A DNA stretch of 38,649 bases from a virus. Below, in pieces: positions 21,501 through 29,865 of the stretch (the stretch's first letter is position 1; every line of letters starts with the position of its first letter). The translations under genes and the position numbers were made by a program. The notes under the pieces were generated by a model. It ran no database searches, was not told the origin of the DNA, and saw nothing but the letters and a program-made list of their open reading frames with translations. The stretch spans positions 1-38,649 of IMG/VR virus record IMGVR_UViG_3300021364_000062; one strand, given 5' to 3'.

Positions 21501-24500
21501 GATTTGAGAAGTATAATGTAGATGTTATGCCAATCCCAAATGAAGTTCCAATTCCAACAGATTCTGATGGGTCAAAATACAATTCTCTGTTTGTGGATTT
21601 ATTATAATTATTTTTTGGATTAAAGTTTACTGAAATTTTTCTTGGAAGTTCAGTAATCCCAATACCAGCAGAGTGAGTACTTAATCCTGATGCACCATCT
21701 CGATTTCTGAGAATTCTAATTCTTGAGGATTTTGAATCGATGTTTAATACTTTGACTTTCTCACTTCCAATCTGATAGAAATCATTTTCTCTAATTGCGG
21801 ATGATTGTAAATTTCCCGAAACGCTAATGTATGTTGCTATTCCAGTAGATTCAACTGTACCAATTCCAGAAACTAAGGTAAATTGATTTTTAGTAAAAGA
21901 TATCCTAGATTTTTGCTCAACTTCATCTAAGGCAAATATCTTAACCGGAAAATAAGTTTCCAAATCGTGGGGATTTTCTGCATATCCAACATAGTTTCCA
22001 TCACGATATTCAAATTCAATGTTTTGTATTGATGTTGAAGCGCAACTTACTGAATTTATTCCAACCCCCTTTAAATTGGAAACAAAGGCAGAAGCAGATC
22101 TTCCACCTGTTTCGGCATTATCAAAAACTATCCTATCCCCAACCCTATAATTGTTTCCACCATTTATAATTTCAATACTATCAATTTTTCCAGCACTAAC
22201 TGTTTTTATAGTTGACTTTGGTTTTAGATAACTTGAATTTAGGAAGTAATCATAACTACTATTTTTTTTACTTACATTGTATGAGTAAGTATTTTTTATC
22301 CATCCAGTTTTGTTTATATCTGTAGAATCTTGATTTGAATCACTTTTAAAATTAAATTCATTTGGTTTGGATTTATAATAATTACCAATTAGATATGGAA
22401 ATTCTGGTAACAGATACCTATCAGTACTATCATAGTTGGAAGAAAATGTTGCAAAGTATGCATAAGTCCCATCAGGAAATTCTGGTGTTACACAAAATCT
22501 TCCATTACGTCTATCCAAATCCCCACTATTGGTGAATTGATAATCCTCAACAAAGAATCCATTCGCATATCCTGAAGGTCTACTATCAGATAATATTTCA
22601 GAATATCCAGATCTCATTCTTTTAATGCCACCACTTCCATCAGTATTGGCATATCCATATGGACCATATATGGGGTGCCCATCATATGACCAACCTATGA
22701 TTGGAGAATGTGCTCCTGGAGATACTTCTTTACCATTATCATCAAAAACTAAATCTGCAGTTTTTAATCCATCTTGCCCGATTCCTAAGACTGATTTTCT
22801 CAATCCCCTACTTGCATAGATGTGTCCATACTGAAGTCCAATTATTCCCCTACCTGAGACTAAGCATCCATCATCATTTTCATCATTATTAATTGGATAT
22901 AGAATTGATGGTAATCTATAAGGTAGATTTATATTCCAAGGTTTTATATTTGCAGAAAACTTTGCACCAGTTCCTGGAGTTAATACATCAACTCTAGTTT
23001 TTTCTTTAGTATAACCACTGCCAGAAGAAACTACAACAACTCTTGTGAGCTTTCCATTTTCAATAACTGGAGACAGTTTGGCACCTATTCCATCACCATT
23101 TATAATCAAATCTGGTTGAATATTATAATTTGATCCCACCTTCACTGGATATGCAAAAATAATTTCCCCACCATAAATAACAACTTCAACTTCAGCACCA
23201 CTTCCAGACTCTAATGTTATTTGTGGTTGCTTCGAATAATTAATAATCTCTCGATCCCCATAATTAGATCCTCCATCTTCTATAAAAATGGATTTAACAT
23301 TTCCCCTAAAGACAGGAATTACCTCAGCTTCAAATTCTGTAGATGTATTATACAGTGAAGGAATTTCTACAATTCCGTTTATTGAGACTGTTATATCTGG
23401 ATAATTAAATTCGTGAACTTCTCCACCAACACTAGTCAGGTTAATATATTGACCAGTTCTTAGTAGAAAATCATCACCATTATTAGGCACTTCATACAAT
23501 CTAAATGAGTCACTATCAATAGATTCGACATAATAATTGGAGGTTGTTAATCCACCAATAGAAGTTGATTGAGGTTTGTATGAAATAAGTTCTCCAGTAG
23601 AGAATCCGTGATCTTTTATATTAATTGAATCAAATGCGGTATTAATTCCAGATTTTGATGCATATGCATACATCTTTCTATTTGTATATCCAGAACCTTT
23701 ACTAATTACATTAATACCTCCAAGTCTATTCTTTTTCTTTGCAGATTTAAATTTCTGTAAACCTAGATTTTCTGTAGTTGAAAATGATATACCAATACCA
23801 GCAACGGCTTTTTGATAAGAAGAATGTAGAGTAATTGTATTAATTCCAACAACACCGACATAATATGATGAATTGGTTGTTAAACCTGTTATATTATTTG
23901 TACCATTAGTGATGTAAATAACTTCTTCATAATTTGAGAATTTGTGGGGACTATCAAAAGTTATTTGATTTGAACTTACTGAAGATGGACTTGGAATTAT
24001 ATCCACTTCATAATCATATGATTTGAGAAAAGCTTCTGCCTTTGCCCCCGAACCATTTCCTCCACTAATGATTACTTCGGGAATATCTGAGTAATTGAAT
24101 CCGGGATCTATAATATCAATTCTCTCAAGAGATCCAGAAACACTGCAATTTCCAGTAGCACCAGATCCTACAGAATCTGATATGTTAAGAATGGGGTTAT
24201 TTATGACATCATATCCAGACCCTTCTGATAGGACATCAATACTTTCAATTTCTCCATAGTAAATGTAATCTCCAGACTTATAGTTTTGAATTTCAACCCC
24301 ATTCACAAAAATGCCGATTGGACCAGTTTCTGTTGCAATATCAGAACTACCATAACTTTCGGGTTTTTTTATTTCTCTAATTAATTTTTGTGTTTGGAGA
24401 TCCTTTTCTTCAAATTGCTGAGTTGACTCATTTAAAGTATTGAATAAAAGTAATCCTACAGATCCTCCAGTATATGAAGAAAAATCTACAAAGTTATTTG

Positions 24501-26451
24501 CAATGATAGATTCACTAGTCTTTGTAACCTTTATTTTATTTTCTCCTATTTTTTTACAGTATCCAACAATTTGATCCTGATTATTTAATTTTACAATCAA
24601 TAAATCACCAGTCAAAAATAAATGAGCATTTATGAAAGATATGGTTTCATTAGAAATTGATGAAATTTGTTTGGTTAAGGTATTGATTCTGATGGTATTA
24701 TTACCATATCTTGGTAATGATGATGCAGTAATATAAACAGAATCTTCTGTATTATCATAATAAACTCCAGAAACATTTGAATTGTAAATGTTTAATTCTG
24801 GATAACCTTCAAGATTTAATTTTGAAATACTTCTGTGTATCGTATATGATACGTTAGTATTAAGTTTACCTTGACCTCTAATTGAGACTGTGTTGTTATC
24901 TTGAACATCTGAAACTATACCATCAGAAGTTTTTCCGTTAGGTCCAACCAAATAAATTGGATCTCCAATTTTGAAATCATTTTCATCAAAAGTTGTAACT
25001 CTATATGAAAAGTCTGATATGTCATTTACAGGCTCAATATTTTGGATTTTATAATTAGATGCTACATTTAAAAACCAGTTCTCAACTCTAACATCATTAT
25101 TAAAATTATACTTACCTAGACTTTTTAGGTTTACTTCAAACCCACTTTCCAATAAATTATTAGTATTTGTTGAATCTAATTCCGAAATGACTCCAGTTAT
25201 TCTTACTCTAATTTCAGAACCATCTATGTCAGTTGCATATGCATAATCATTATATTTTACTTCTTCTCCGGCAAGAATATTTTGAGTAATACCAGAACAA
25301 CCGAAAAATTGAGTGGTTGACTTAGAAGTGTATGTTATTAAAATTACATTTCCTTCAGGTTGATCCACTATAAGAGATCCAAAATTTGGAAATCCTAATG
25401 TTGAATCTACATCTAAATGCTCTTGTCCAGCAATTACGTCTGAAACTAACTTAGATTTTGGATGAATTGTAAATTTTCCTTGAGTAGATCCTCTAGATTC
25501 AATATCCTTATCATAGTCAAAGTCCAAACTTACAATATAATAATCCTTTACTATTGCTGCTGCAGACTTTGAAGAAGTTTCTGAGATTATTTGACCAATT
25601 CTAGTTACATTTGATCTAGTTATCTTTTCTACATTTACAACAGTACCTTGAGCTTCTACTGAAGATGAAGTTTTATTTTGATATAAAGTCTTGTTTAAAA
25701 GATTTTCTGGATTCCCTTGTATTTGCTCTACTACAAGATCTTTTGTAATTCTATATTGAGCGACAGAGGGTTCAATAAGATAATCTCTAGGAAGAATAAC
25801 CTCAGCAGGTTTTCCATATAACGCATTAAAAAGAATTCTAAAAGATTCTGATGTTCCTTTTGATGTATAAAAATTATTTGCCTGCTTTACAAATAATTTT
25901 TCATTTAATGGTTCGTAAAAAGGTCTGTTTTCAAATCCTGGAGTGATTTGCTTTTTAATTTTATTGAAGAATTCTGATAGAAGTAGAGAGTTTAGATTAT
26001 TGACAACATCCCCAACAGAATGCTCATTCAAGTCGGAAGAAGAGAAAATTAATTCATCTGCAAGACTGTTTGCATTATACGAAGTAACTCCAGAAAATCC
26101 CCTATAGCAATTTTTAAATGAGGTCTCATCTTTACTTTCATATGCTATAATCTCATCATTAATCTGAATAAGACCTAATGTATCGGGAAACCCGGCAGTA
26201 GACTCAACATAGATATCTGAATCTACAAAATTGACTGCTTCAATAAGAGTTGTGGATCTAATTAAATCTCCAAGATTATCAACCTTTACATACTGATCTA
26301 TGTTATTCATCAAATCATAAGGATTTCCCTTAGATTCTAAAGAATAATAATATTGTTTTAAGAATTCTAATACTAAAGGAAATTCTGCCTGAACAAATTC
26401 TGGCAATTGATTTTGGATAATAGAACTGACTTTAACTCTTTTTTCTGCCAT
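15535..26451 (-). CDS. Giant YHYH-domain virion protein at the gp7 position
   Basis: 3638 aa, an uninterrupted 10.9-kb frame between gp6 and gp8, where T4 has gp7 (1032 aa). The N terminus (VKVSSIIQNQLPEFVQAEFP, FLKQYYYSLESKGNPYDLM) is the conserved start of this cyanophage protein family. A YHYH-type domain is visible near 1245-1345 (GWSYDGHPIYGPYGYANTDG, then FCVTPEFPDGTYAYFATF). Near 2455 is VWEDSVSILNHTAGFKKFSL. Near 3130-3195 are GVRTVFPLRIDG and FINDVLQVPGESYVFDGG, a common phage tail motif. GSGYT-type repeats occur at many points (for example near 745, 1180, 2945, 2980, 3395 and 3425). RGxxG and SWNAQTKNLVV modules also recur. It probably builds the wedge and a large peripheral structure. 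Equivalence to gp7 is inferred from position. Confidence 0.85.
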   Translation of the reverse strand: MAEKRVKVSSIIQNQLPEFVQAEFPLVLEFLKQYYYSLESKGNPYDLMNNIDQYVKVDNLGDLIRSTTLIEAVNFVDSDIYVESTAGFPDTLGLIQINDEIIAYESKDETSFKNCYRGFSGVTSYNANSLADELIFSSSDLNEHSVGDVVNNLNSLLLSEFFNKIKKQITPGFENRPFYEPLNEKLFVKQANNFYTSKGTSESFRILFNALYGKPAEVILPRDYLIEPSVAQYRITKDLVVEQIQGNPENLLNKTLYQNKTSSSVEAQGTVVNVEKITRSNVTRIGQIISETSSKSAAAIVKDYYIVSLDFDYDKDIESRGSTQGKFTIHPKSKLVSDVIAGQEHLDVDSTLGFPNFGSLIVDQPEGNVILITYTSKSTTQFFGCSGITQNILAGEEVKYNDYAYATDIDGSEIRVRITGVISELDSTNTNNLLESGFEVNLKSLGKYNFNNDVRVENWFLNVASNYKIQNIEPVNDISDFSYRVTTFDENDFKIGDPIYLVGPNGKTSDGIVSDVQDNNTVSIRGQGKLNTNVSYTIHRSISKLNLEGYPELNIYNSNVSGVYYDNTEDSVYITASSLPRYGNNTIRINTLTKQISSISNETISFINAHLFLTGDLLIVKLNNQDQIVGYCKKIGENKIKVTKTSESIIANNFVDFSSYTGGSVGLLLFNTLNESTQQFEEKDLQTQKLIREIKKPESYGSSDIATETGPIGIFVNGVEIQNYKSGDYIYYGEIESIDVLSEGSGYDVINNPILNISDSVGSGATGNCSVSGSLERIDIIDPGFNYSDIPEVIISGGNGSGAKAEAFLKSYDYEVDIIPSPSSVSSNQITFDSPHKFSNYEEVIYITNGTNNITGLTTNSSYYVGVVGINTITLHSSYQKAVAGIGISFSTTENLGLQKFKSAKKKNRLGGINVISKGSGYTNRKMYAYASKSGINTAFDSINIKDHGFSTGELISYKPQSTSIGGLTTSNYYVESIDSDSFRLYEVPNNGDDFLLRTGQYINLTSVGGEVHEFNYPDITVSINGIVEIPSLYNTSTEFEAEVIPVFRGNVKSIFIEDGGSNYGDREIINYSKQPQITLESGSGAEVEVVIYGGEIIFAYPVKVGSNYNIQPDLIINGDGIGAKLSPVIENGKLTRVVVVSSGSGYTKEKTRVDVLTPGTGAKFSANIKPWNINLPYRLPSILYPINNDENDDGCLVSGRGIIGLQYGHIYASRGLRKSVLGIGQDGLKTADLVFDDNGKEVSPGAHSPIIGWSYDGHPIYGPYGYANTDGSGGIKRMRSGYSEILSDSRPSGYANGFFVEDYQFTNSGDLDRRNGRFCVTPEFPDGTYAYFATFSSNYDSTDRYLLPEFPYLIGNYYKSKPNEFNFKSDSNQDSTDINKTGWIKNTYSYNVSKKNSSYDYFLNSSYLKPKSTIKTVSAGKIDSIEIINGGNNYRVGDRIVFDNAETGGRSASAFVSNLKGVGINSVSCASTSIQNIEFEYRDGNYVGYAENPHDLETYFPVKIFALDEVEQKSRISFTKNQFTLVSGIGTVESTGIATYISVSGNLQSSAIRENDFYQIGSEKVKVLNIDSKSSRIRILRNRDGASGLSTHSAGIGITELPRKISVNFNPKNNYNKSTNRELYFDPSESVGIGTSFGIGITSTLYFSNPGVGNTTLTIPTKAIYLPNHNLSTGDLLVYNTNGGNSIEVSKNGVDVFSLGDGSQIFAAKLSKDLIGISTFKVGLNSEGNFVGVGTTSANLLYFTGIGTNTYHSFKTLYDDVLIAEASRNVVTVSTAQTHGLSIQNQVDITVRPKTTRTIVVKYNNANRRVVLDPLSFTALNVDVENNSIYINNHNIKYGEKIIFEETVTISGLIDNQIYYANPINSNEIRLYTSTYNLEIGSEVNITSTGSGTISKINPEIEYTEYETISFDLSDESLSYVSGNTPFPAFDLNLYLDENYSDRIYTGNNERFIFSKKGSDGTFNTYEVGVNSAARLELTLNDNSPKKIYYKLVPVSDTNNPNVKREIIVDVDQPRNNQINVLKSRYSGTKILSGISSNTFTYQIDNFPESSSYTETQATLSYNTNSEDVLGEISKIKVSTGGYGYKSLPKVSIQSNSGINANIYSKSSSVGIISTYRLSSIGYDYSADNTIRPSVNIPNTLAVDPLFKIESVEVLKRGFAYTEDTNLIVIDGITGELLSDAILVYKYQDNVVDIIQNTEGISDVQPIIIPVNNSNGIEIDSIVYDTGSKNVTVTLAPSFSDASDFPFEVGEKVLIENVAISLSPDELKNYNSSDYNYTLFTINNVDPNIGGIGATVSYSMSELISPTDTLGTFNRVTSNARIIPEKYFPTFNVKFEDKNFLRGEEIVSDEISGKVESWNAQTKNLVVSSRDEFVSGKQLVGKTSNTKANIISVNSSEGFYVIDSGSTVDNRWNNEKGFLNNDFQRIHDSDYYQYFSYALKSEIPLNVWEDSVSILNHTAGFKKFSLVGVTSDSRVGISTDQNSGNVTIVSNIDSVIDLDCITNFDLATENLIFDGTRSNKIIFNSKLIQDYIQSIGNIVIDIDDISDQFDSNTEKDFFELTHRGLKIFERDFDGSDSSIVDINNDIIIIPDHFFTTGEEIIYNGGGNLGSPIGIGTTTIPGIGSTDKLPSTLYIVKIDNSRVRVSASATEALKVIPTYLDLTSVGVGTTHKFESQKQNTKCLISIDNVIQSPIVSTAKTTQLSSDFVGLSTVILVDDLLQISGGEFLKVEDEIVKVVAVGYGSTNSILVDRAKLGTISTSHLTGSLVTKIEANYNITNNTIYFASPPKGQVPIENPLDPEETDFDGLKIRSTFSGRAFMRSGIEGTNIQPYESNYIFDSISDQFNGVKNTITLKSDYQNVSGFSTDNAITLVRNVMQLPARLSTISIEGDYDLEESSGITSITFSGSSVGASYDINNSSIPRGGIIVSVGSTQGFGYQPLVSAGGTAVVSIAGTISSISIGNSGSGYRSGIQTIVNVGVATTSLGIPNIEFIGTAAISNGNIVSVAITNPGSGYTSTNPPDVIFDEPLSYSNIPLIYSSDTPQPGIGTEATVDLIVSQDSSVLNYEIKNYGYAYNKYDILTVAIGGTTGIPTNTSLSYDEFQLTIDSVYDDQFSAWHLGKIQVLDPIDDLIDGVRTVFPLRIDGRQTSIEKKPGSNIILQNTLLIFINDVLQVPGESYVFDGGSTIRFLQAPQSLDIPNSNISRVAKSKILFYAGTDDVDTKFVDIFETVKVGDTLRLDSDDINLKENRRIVNEIITSDTVKTNTYSGRGLSDSESLERNVIWCKQRNDIFLSAVGFGQSTNNFIISKARESYEPVINPTSYLIKDVSTTDTEIFVDNIKTIFDNYDEIGDVVDDGTKTIKILSQDSLISCAATATVSIAGTISSIEILDNGLGYSTTPNVYISSPISSGSTAIATATISGENVVSIDVSDGGSGYTNPPSVLIDPPNSKFEQIEDIVYEGDFGIITGITTVSVGVASTGIQFELFIPEYSYIRDSDITGTASTSISGIQTGYYFAVRNSNVGYGLNSLDDTGSIIGVGSTFIDNVYQVASVSIAQTTVSGVGTTSVARVVVSVEDYNGLVSLGQTYFYGEYSWGRISGLIRKNPTEFSVYKNGIVGITTSPIVQRYQPLKNYLYRA

Positions 26452-26460
26452 TTTTTAAAA

Positions 26461-28383
26461 TTATTTTCTGATTAATGAACTGTTTGTATAACTTGAAGTT
26501 GAATTGTAGTTTGTTCCGGAGATATCATTGCCAGATGAAATGGTATCTTCTAATGCAGTCAAATTACTGTTATTAATATCTATCTGAAGATATAAATCTT
26601 GCAATCCAATGATGTCATTTGATTTTGGAGATGCTGATATTTCTATAATATTATCAGATCCTCTATTTTTGACTGTATTTAATATATTTAATGGATATAA
26701 TTTAATCTCTCCCTTTTCATAATCTATAGTCCCAATGTTTTTTCTGATAATTTTATATGTATTTTCTTGGACTTTAAATAGTATTATTTTTCCAGTGAAA
26801 TCATTATCTGGGATATCTGTCATATAAACAGTTCCGCTAATTCCAGATACCGAAAATCCACTTGATTTTATATTAAATCCAGATTTTGATGCAATATGAA
26901 ATTGATTTCCATAACAAATCTCATAATCAGCAAATCTATTTACTTCTGTTCTCAAATCTCTTCTCATTTTGATCTTTGTAATGTTAGAAGTAATTGATAT
27001 ATTACTGTCATCTATAAGTTTTTGAAATTTGCTATACTTAAATCTAGATCCATAAGAGTTCAACTCTGATGATTTTGAGTAAGATTCAATATTTTTGCTT
27101 ACAATATCTAAAACTTCAGAAGAACTTCTGGCAAGATTGCTATTATAGTAAATTGTTGAGTCGTATTCAATATAAAGATACTTTAAATCAAGAATTTCTG
27201 GTACAATTCCGGCAACATTATACTTTCTCAATTCTCTTTTAATATTATCCTTAATATAATTGGATAAATATGGTCCATTAATTGGTTTAATTGATATAAA
27301 AACTCTTCCATATCTTGGTGGATTTAATTCCTCACCACCAAAAACTGAAACTGACTCTACTTCGGAGTAAATTTTTGGTATGATAGATTCATAATCTGTT
27401 GATGTAACTGCTCTATTTTGTGCAGCATAGATTCTTGGAGCATATTTTCTTACATATTCTACAGATTCAATATCCTTTCCACCATAAGCAGGTACATTTG
27501 TAGTGACTGAAGAGATATTTGAGGTGATTAATCTGCCTTCATTGTCAATTATTCTACCAACATAGTTGAAAGAAGATGCTCCGTTGACTGTAGGACCATT
27601 ACTGATATTATAAGTAACCTCAATTACATTACCATTATCAAGTTTTTTGCCAAAAATTCCATCTCCAAAGATTAATTCATATCTCTGATCCTCAACTTCT
27701 TGTATGAAAAAGACTTTTGATTTTGAATCAATATCAAAAAGACTTTTTGATAGGTTGAATTTCCTTACAACAGATGAACCAGACTCATCTCTGACATATA
27801 CATTGAGTGTAGAAGTATCAATATTTGGATTGGACAATACAATTTTCTGATTTGGAATGCTACTATTTACAGTAAATGTTTCTGTAACTGGAGTTCCTTC
27901 AACAATCTCAACATTATCAAAAGATGCAATATTATCTATTACAGGAACTGTGATATTGTCTATGACAGTAAAGGTATAACTCTCCCTTCCAAAGGTCTGT
28001 GTGGTGCATACAGTGCCCTTCTGAAGTGTTAATGTAAGAGGTCTATTTGTAGAATCTACATTATTGATTGATATATTTGCAATATCAACAAAGAAACTTA
28101 CATTTGCTCTTGTCGAAGTAATTGATCTAGGAACATATCCAATATTTCTTGCTAAAGAAACTACATTCTCTCTTAATGTAGCTCCGTCAATAAAGACCTC
28201 ATTGCTAAGCATATTAGCATTATATGAGGTCAAATATGTATTATATGCTAATGTATCAATTAGAATTGAAAGATTAGATCCTTCAAAATCATAATCAGTA
28301 AAATTTGATTTTGCTCTCAAATATTCAATGATTGATTCTTTTATTTGATCAAAATCTAAGTTGGAGAAATTTACTATTGCCAT
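26461..28383 (-). CDS. gp6: Baseplate wedge protein gp6
   Basis: 640 aa, near T4 gp6 (660). The N terminus NFSNLDFDQIKESIIEYLRA, followed by FEGSNLSILIDTLAYNTYLTSYNANML and LRENVVSLARNIGYVPRS (each a separate block), is characteristic of gp6/baseplate J-family proteins. Near 330 AAQNRAVTSTDYESIIPKIY is the conserved J-family core. Gp6 dimers form the inner iris ring of the baseplate and drive sheath contraction. The start codon directly follows the gp25 stop, so gp25 and gp6 are co-translated, and the next giant gene begins 9 bp after its stop. Confidence 0.95.
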   Translation of the reverse strand: MAIVNFSNLDFDQIKESIIEYLRAKSNFTDYDFEGSNLSILIDTLAYNTYLTSYNANMLSNEVFIDGATLRENVVSLARNIGYVPRSITSTRANVSFFVDIANISINNVDSTNRPLTLTLQKGTVCTTQTFGRESYTFTVIDNITVPVIDNIASFDNVEIVEGTPVTETFTVNSSIPNQKIVLSNPNIDTSTLNVYVRDESGSSVVRKFNLSKSLFDIDSKSKVFFIQEVEDQRYELIFGDGIFGKKLDNGNVIEVTYNISNGPTVNGASSFNYVGRIIDNEGRLITSNISSVTTNVPAYGGKDIESVEYVRKYAPRIYAAQNRAVTSTDYESIIPKIYSEVESVSVFGGEELNPPRYGRVFISIKPINGPYLSNYIKDNIKRELRKYNVAGIVPEILDLKYLYIEYDSTIYYNSNLARSSSEVLDIVSKNIESYSKSSELNSYGSRFKYSKFQKLIDDSNISITSNITKIKMRRDLRTEVNRFADYEICYGNQFHIASKSGFNIKSSGFSVSGISGTVYMTDIPDNDFTGKIILFKVQENTYKIIRKNIGTIDYEKGEIKLYPLNILNTVKNRGSDNIIEISASPKSNDIIGLQDLYLQIDINNSNLTALEDTISSGNDISGTNYNSTSSYTNSSLIRK

Positions 28384-28785
28384 TTATCGTGCCTGCTGCA
28401 ATGCAAAGTCTAGTTGTTGTGGTCTTGCATCAATTCCTACAATGCTGTAGTATACTGTAACATTAAATTCTAAAGTTTCATAATTCGGGGCAACCTCAAC
28501 ACTCACATTATTAACTCTGGGTTCATATAAATTTATTGATTCTAAAATTTGACCTCTGATAGTATCTGATACAATTTCACTCATATTCTCAAAAAGAGAA
28601 GATGATACATTACTACCAAAATCAGCATTAAAGAATCTTTCTCCAGGTCGAGTCAATACAATATTGCGAATAGAACGAGCAATTGCAGTTTCATTTTTAA
28701 TTGCAAGAATATCATTATTCAGAGGACTAATCTGAAATGACATACTTAAATCTTTAAATCCAGGACTTACCCGTTCTAATGGCAT
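28384..28785 (-). CDS. gp25: Baseplate wedge protein gp25
   Basis: 133 aa, equal in size to T4 gp25 (132). Signature: ISPLNNDILAIKNETAIARS, then IVLTRPGERFFNADFGSNV, the conserved core of the gp25/W family. Gp25 nucleates sheath assembly on the baseplate with gp6 and gp53. A GATAAATA late promoter lies 24 bp upstream at 28809-28816. This makes gp25 the first gene of the baseplate unit gp25-gp6-giant. No catalytic lysozyme residues are expected in this family. Confidence 0.95.
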   Translation of the reverse strand: MPLERVSPGFKDLSMSFQISPLNNDILAIKNETAIARSIRNIVLTRPGERFFNADFGSNVSSSLFENMSEIVSDTIRGQILESINLYEPRVNNVSVEVAPNYETLEFNVTVYYSIVGIDARPQQLDFALQQAR

Positions 28786-28808
28786 TGAATAGTATTAATT
28801 CTTTATCT

Positions 28809-28816
28809 TATTTATC
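28809..28816 (-). promoter_or_regulatory. Late promoter GATAAATA for gp25
   Basis: GATAAATA on the minus strand overlaps the stop of the upstream 86-codon gene and lies 24 bp before the gp25 ATG, a typical placement for a T4-type late promoter at the head of the baseplate genes. Confidence 0.65.
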
Positions 28817-29075
28817 AATCAATAATTACATTACGATTGCATTTGCAATCGCATTTTTTATTCACACTATCATTTACAATTTCTTGAAGAACTTCTTTAT
28901 TTTCTTCCAAAGAGTTATAGTCGGTAACTAATCTATCAGTTCCCCACATTTGATGCATATACTTTTTGTTTCTATCGACTGGTGAATTTCCCATTTGAGT
29001 TAGGTAATAAACAGCAACAGAACTTTTAAAGGGGTTTCTATCCCTGCTCCGATTTGGTACTCCAAAAGTATTCAT
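28815..29075 (-). CDS. Conserved cyanophage hypothetical, 86 aa
   Basis: The protein begins MNTFGVPNRSRDRNPF and contains VAVYYLTQMGNSPVDRNKKY followed by MHQMWGTDRLVTDYNSLEEN. The C terminus has a Cys pattern KKCDCKCN. I chose ATG at 29075, which lies 38 bp inside the 3' end of the upstream 216-codon gene in another frame. Translating further upstream in this frame gives only sequence antisense to codon use of that gene. I believe the central motif is widely conserved in cyanomyoviruses. The function is unknown; the position just before gp25 suggests a late virion-assembly role. Confidence 0.75.
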   Translation of the reverse strand: MNTFGVPNRSRDRNPFKSSVAVYYLTQMGNSPVDRNKKYMHQMWGTDRLVTDYNSLEENKEVLQEIVNDSVNKKCDCKCNRNVIID

Positions 29076-29688
29076 CAGTATCGCCAAGACGACCCCACTC
29101 AATACCATTCTCAACTTGAAAATGATGAGTTGAAACTTTAAAGTCGGGTTTCTTTGGTTCTTCTGGAGTAATTGATAAATCGTAAAATCTAAGTCTATTA
29201 TTTGGATATAAGGCAAATTGGCCATTCTCAAGCATAATGCAGTTATGACTCTTATGTTCATCGGGAGTCTCACTCACATTTGTATCTGTGATATCACAGT
29301 CTGAGTGAAAGTTATCTATAGTAAAAAGATATTGCCCTTTGAGTGTTCCTTGATTTCTTGTATAAACCTCTACGTCCATAGTAGAGATAAATTGTTTTTC
29401 TATCACCCTTATTCCATAATCCATACAATTCCAAAACTGCAAGTTATCTAGAGAGAGATTTGGTAGAGGCGCAAGCGGTTTTGATAAGAAAGCTGAAATT
29501 GGCAATTTATCATAAAGAGCACCGTATTCTGGAAGATAAGTCTCAAAATAAAAACAGCGTCCAGGTATGGACTTTGCCGATACCCAAACGCCTTCTGTAT
29601 ATTCACCATAACCATCTTTAAGATCTCTGAGATATTCTTTACGAACCCAGACTTTTTTTGAAGGTAGATTGGCAATTAATTGAGACAT
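29038..29688 (-). CDS. Conserved cyanophage hypothetical, 216 aa
   Basis: Starts MSQLIANLPSKKVWVRKEYL at 29688, immediately preceded by TAA of the small basic gene (TAA-ATG). Blocks conserved in cyanomyoviruses as I recall them: PGRCFYFETYLPEYGALYDK near 42, LDNLQFWNCMDYGIRVIEKQ near 80, SETPDEHKSHNCIML near 138, KVSTHHFQVENGIEWGRLGD near 183 ending DEYFWSTKSEQG. No membrane segment or catalytic motif is evident. It overlaps the next gene by 38 bp. The role is unknown, but its tight link to gp25 implies late expression. Confidence 0.85.
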   Translation of the reverse strand: MSQLIANLPSKKVWVRKEYLRDLKDGYGEYTEGVWVSAKSIPGRCFYFETYLPEYGALYDKLPISAFLSKPLAPLPNLSLDNLQFWNCMDYGIRVIEKQFISTMDVEVYTRNQGTLKGQYLFTIDNFHSDCDITDTNVSETPDEHKSHNCIMLENGQFALYPNNRLRFYDLSITPEEPKKPDFKVSTHHFQVENGIEWGRLGDTDEYFWSTKSEQG

Positions 29689-29823
29689 TTATTTTCCCTG
29701 ACCTCTATAAGATTTTTTTGCCTTATTACGTGATGTGGCAGCATATTTTGTGTGTTTCCCAGAACCCTGTCGAGTATTTTTTGGGTGGAATTCAATTTTA
29801 GTATTGCCAAATTTAAATGCCAT
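29689..29823 (-). CDS. Small basic protein, 44 aa
   Basis: Translated: MAFKFGNTKIEFHPKNTRQG, ending NKAKKSYRGQGK. It is strongly basic (many Lys/Arg, Thr, Gly) with no hydrophobic segment, so nucleic-acid or virion binding is possible. There is a strong Shine-Dalgarno (GGAGGA, 8 bases before ATG). The stop abuts the ATG of the next gene. I believe very similar 44-residue proteins occur next to the 216-aa gene in other T4-like cyanophages. The function is not known. Confidence 0.85.
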   Translation of the reverse strand: MAFKFGNTKIEFHPKNTRQGSGKHTKYAATSRNKAKKSYRGQGK

Positions 29824-29865
29824 TTACAATGTCCTCCAATTCACTGTTTATTTTTTTATTGAGCA

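Noticed and set aside
28384-29075. gp53 baseplate wedge gene next to gp25
   Set aside because: Neither the 86- nor the 216-codon product shows the gp53 pattern I know; gp53 is not seen in this window.
28815-29273. Longer version of the 86-codon gene (152 codons)
   Set aside because: The upstream part overlaps the well-conserved 216-codon gene in another frame and shows no protein-like pattern.
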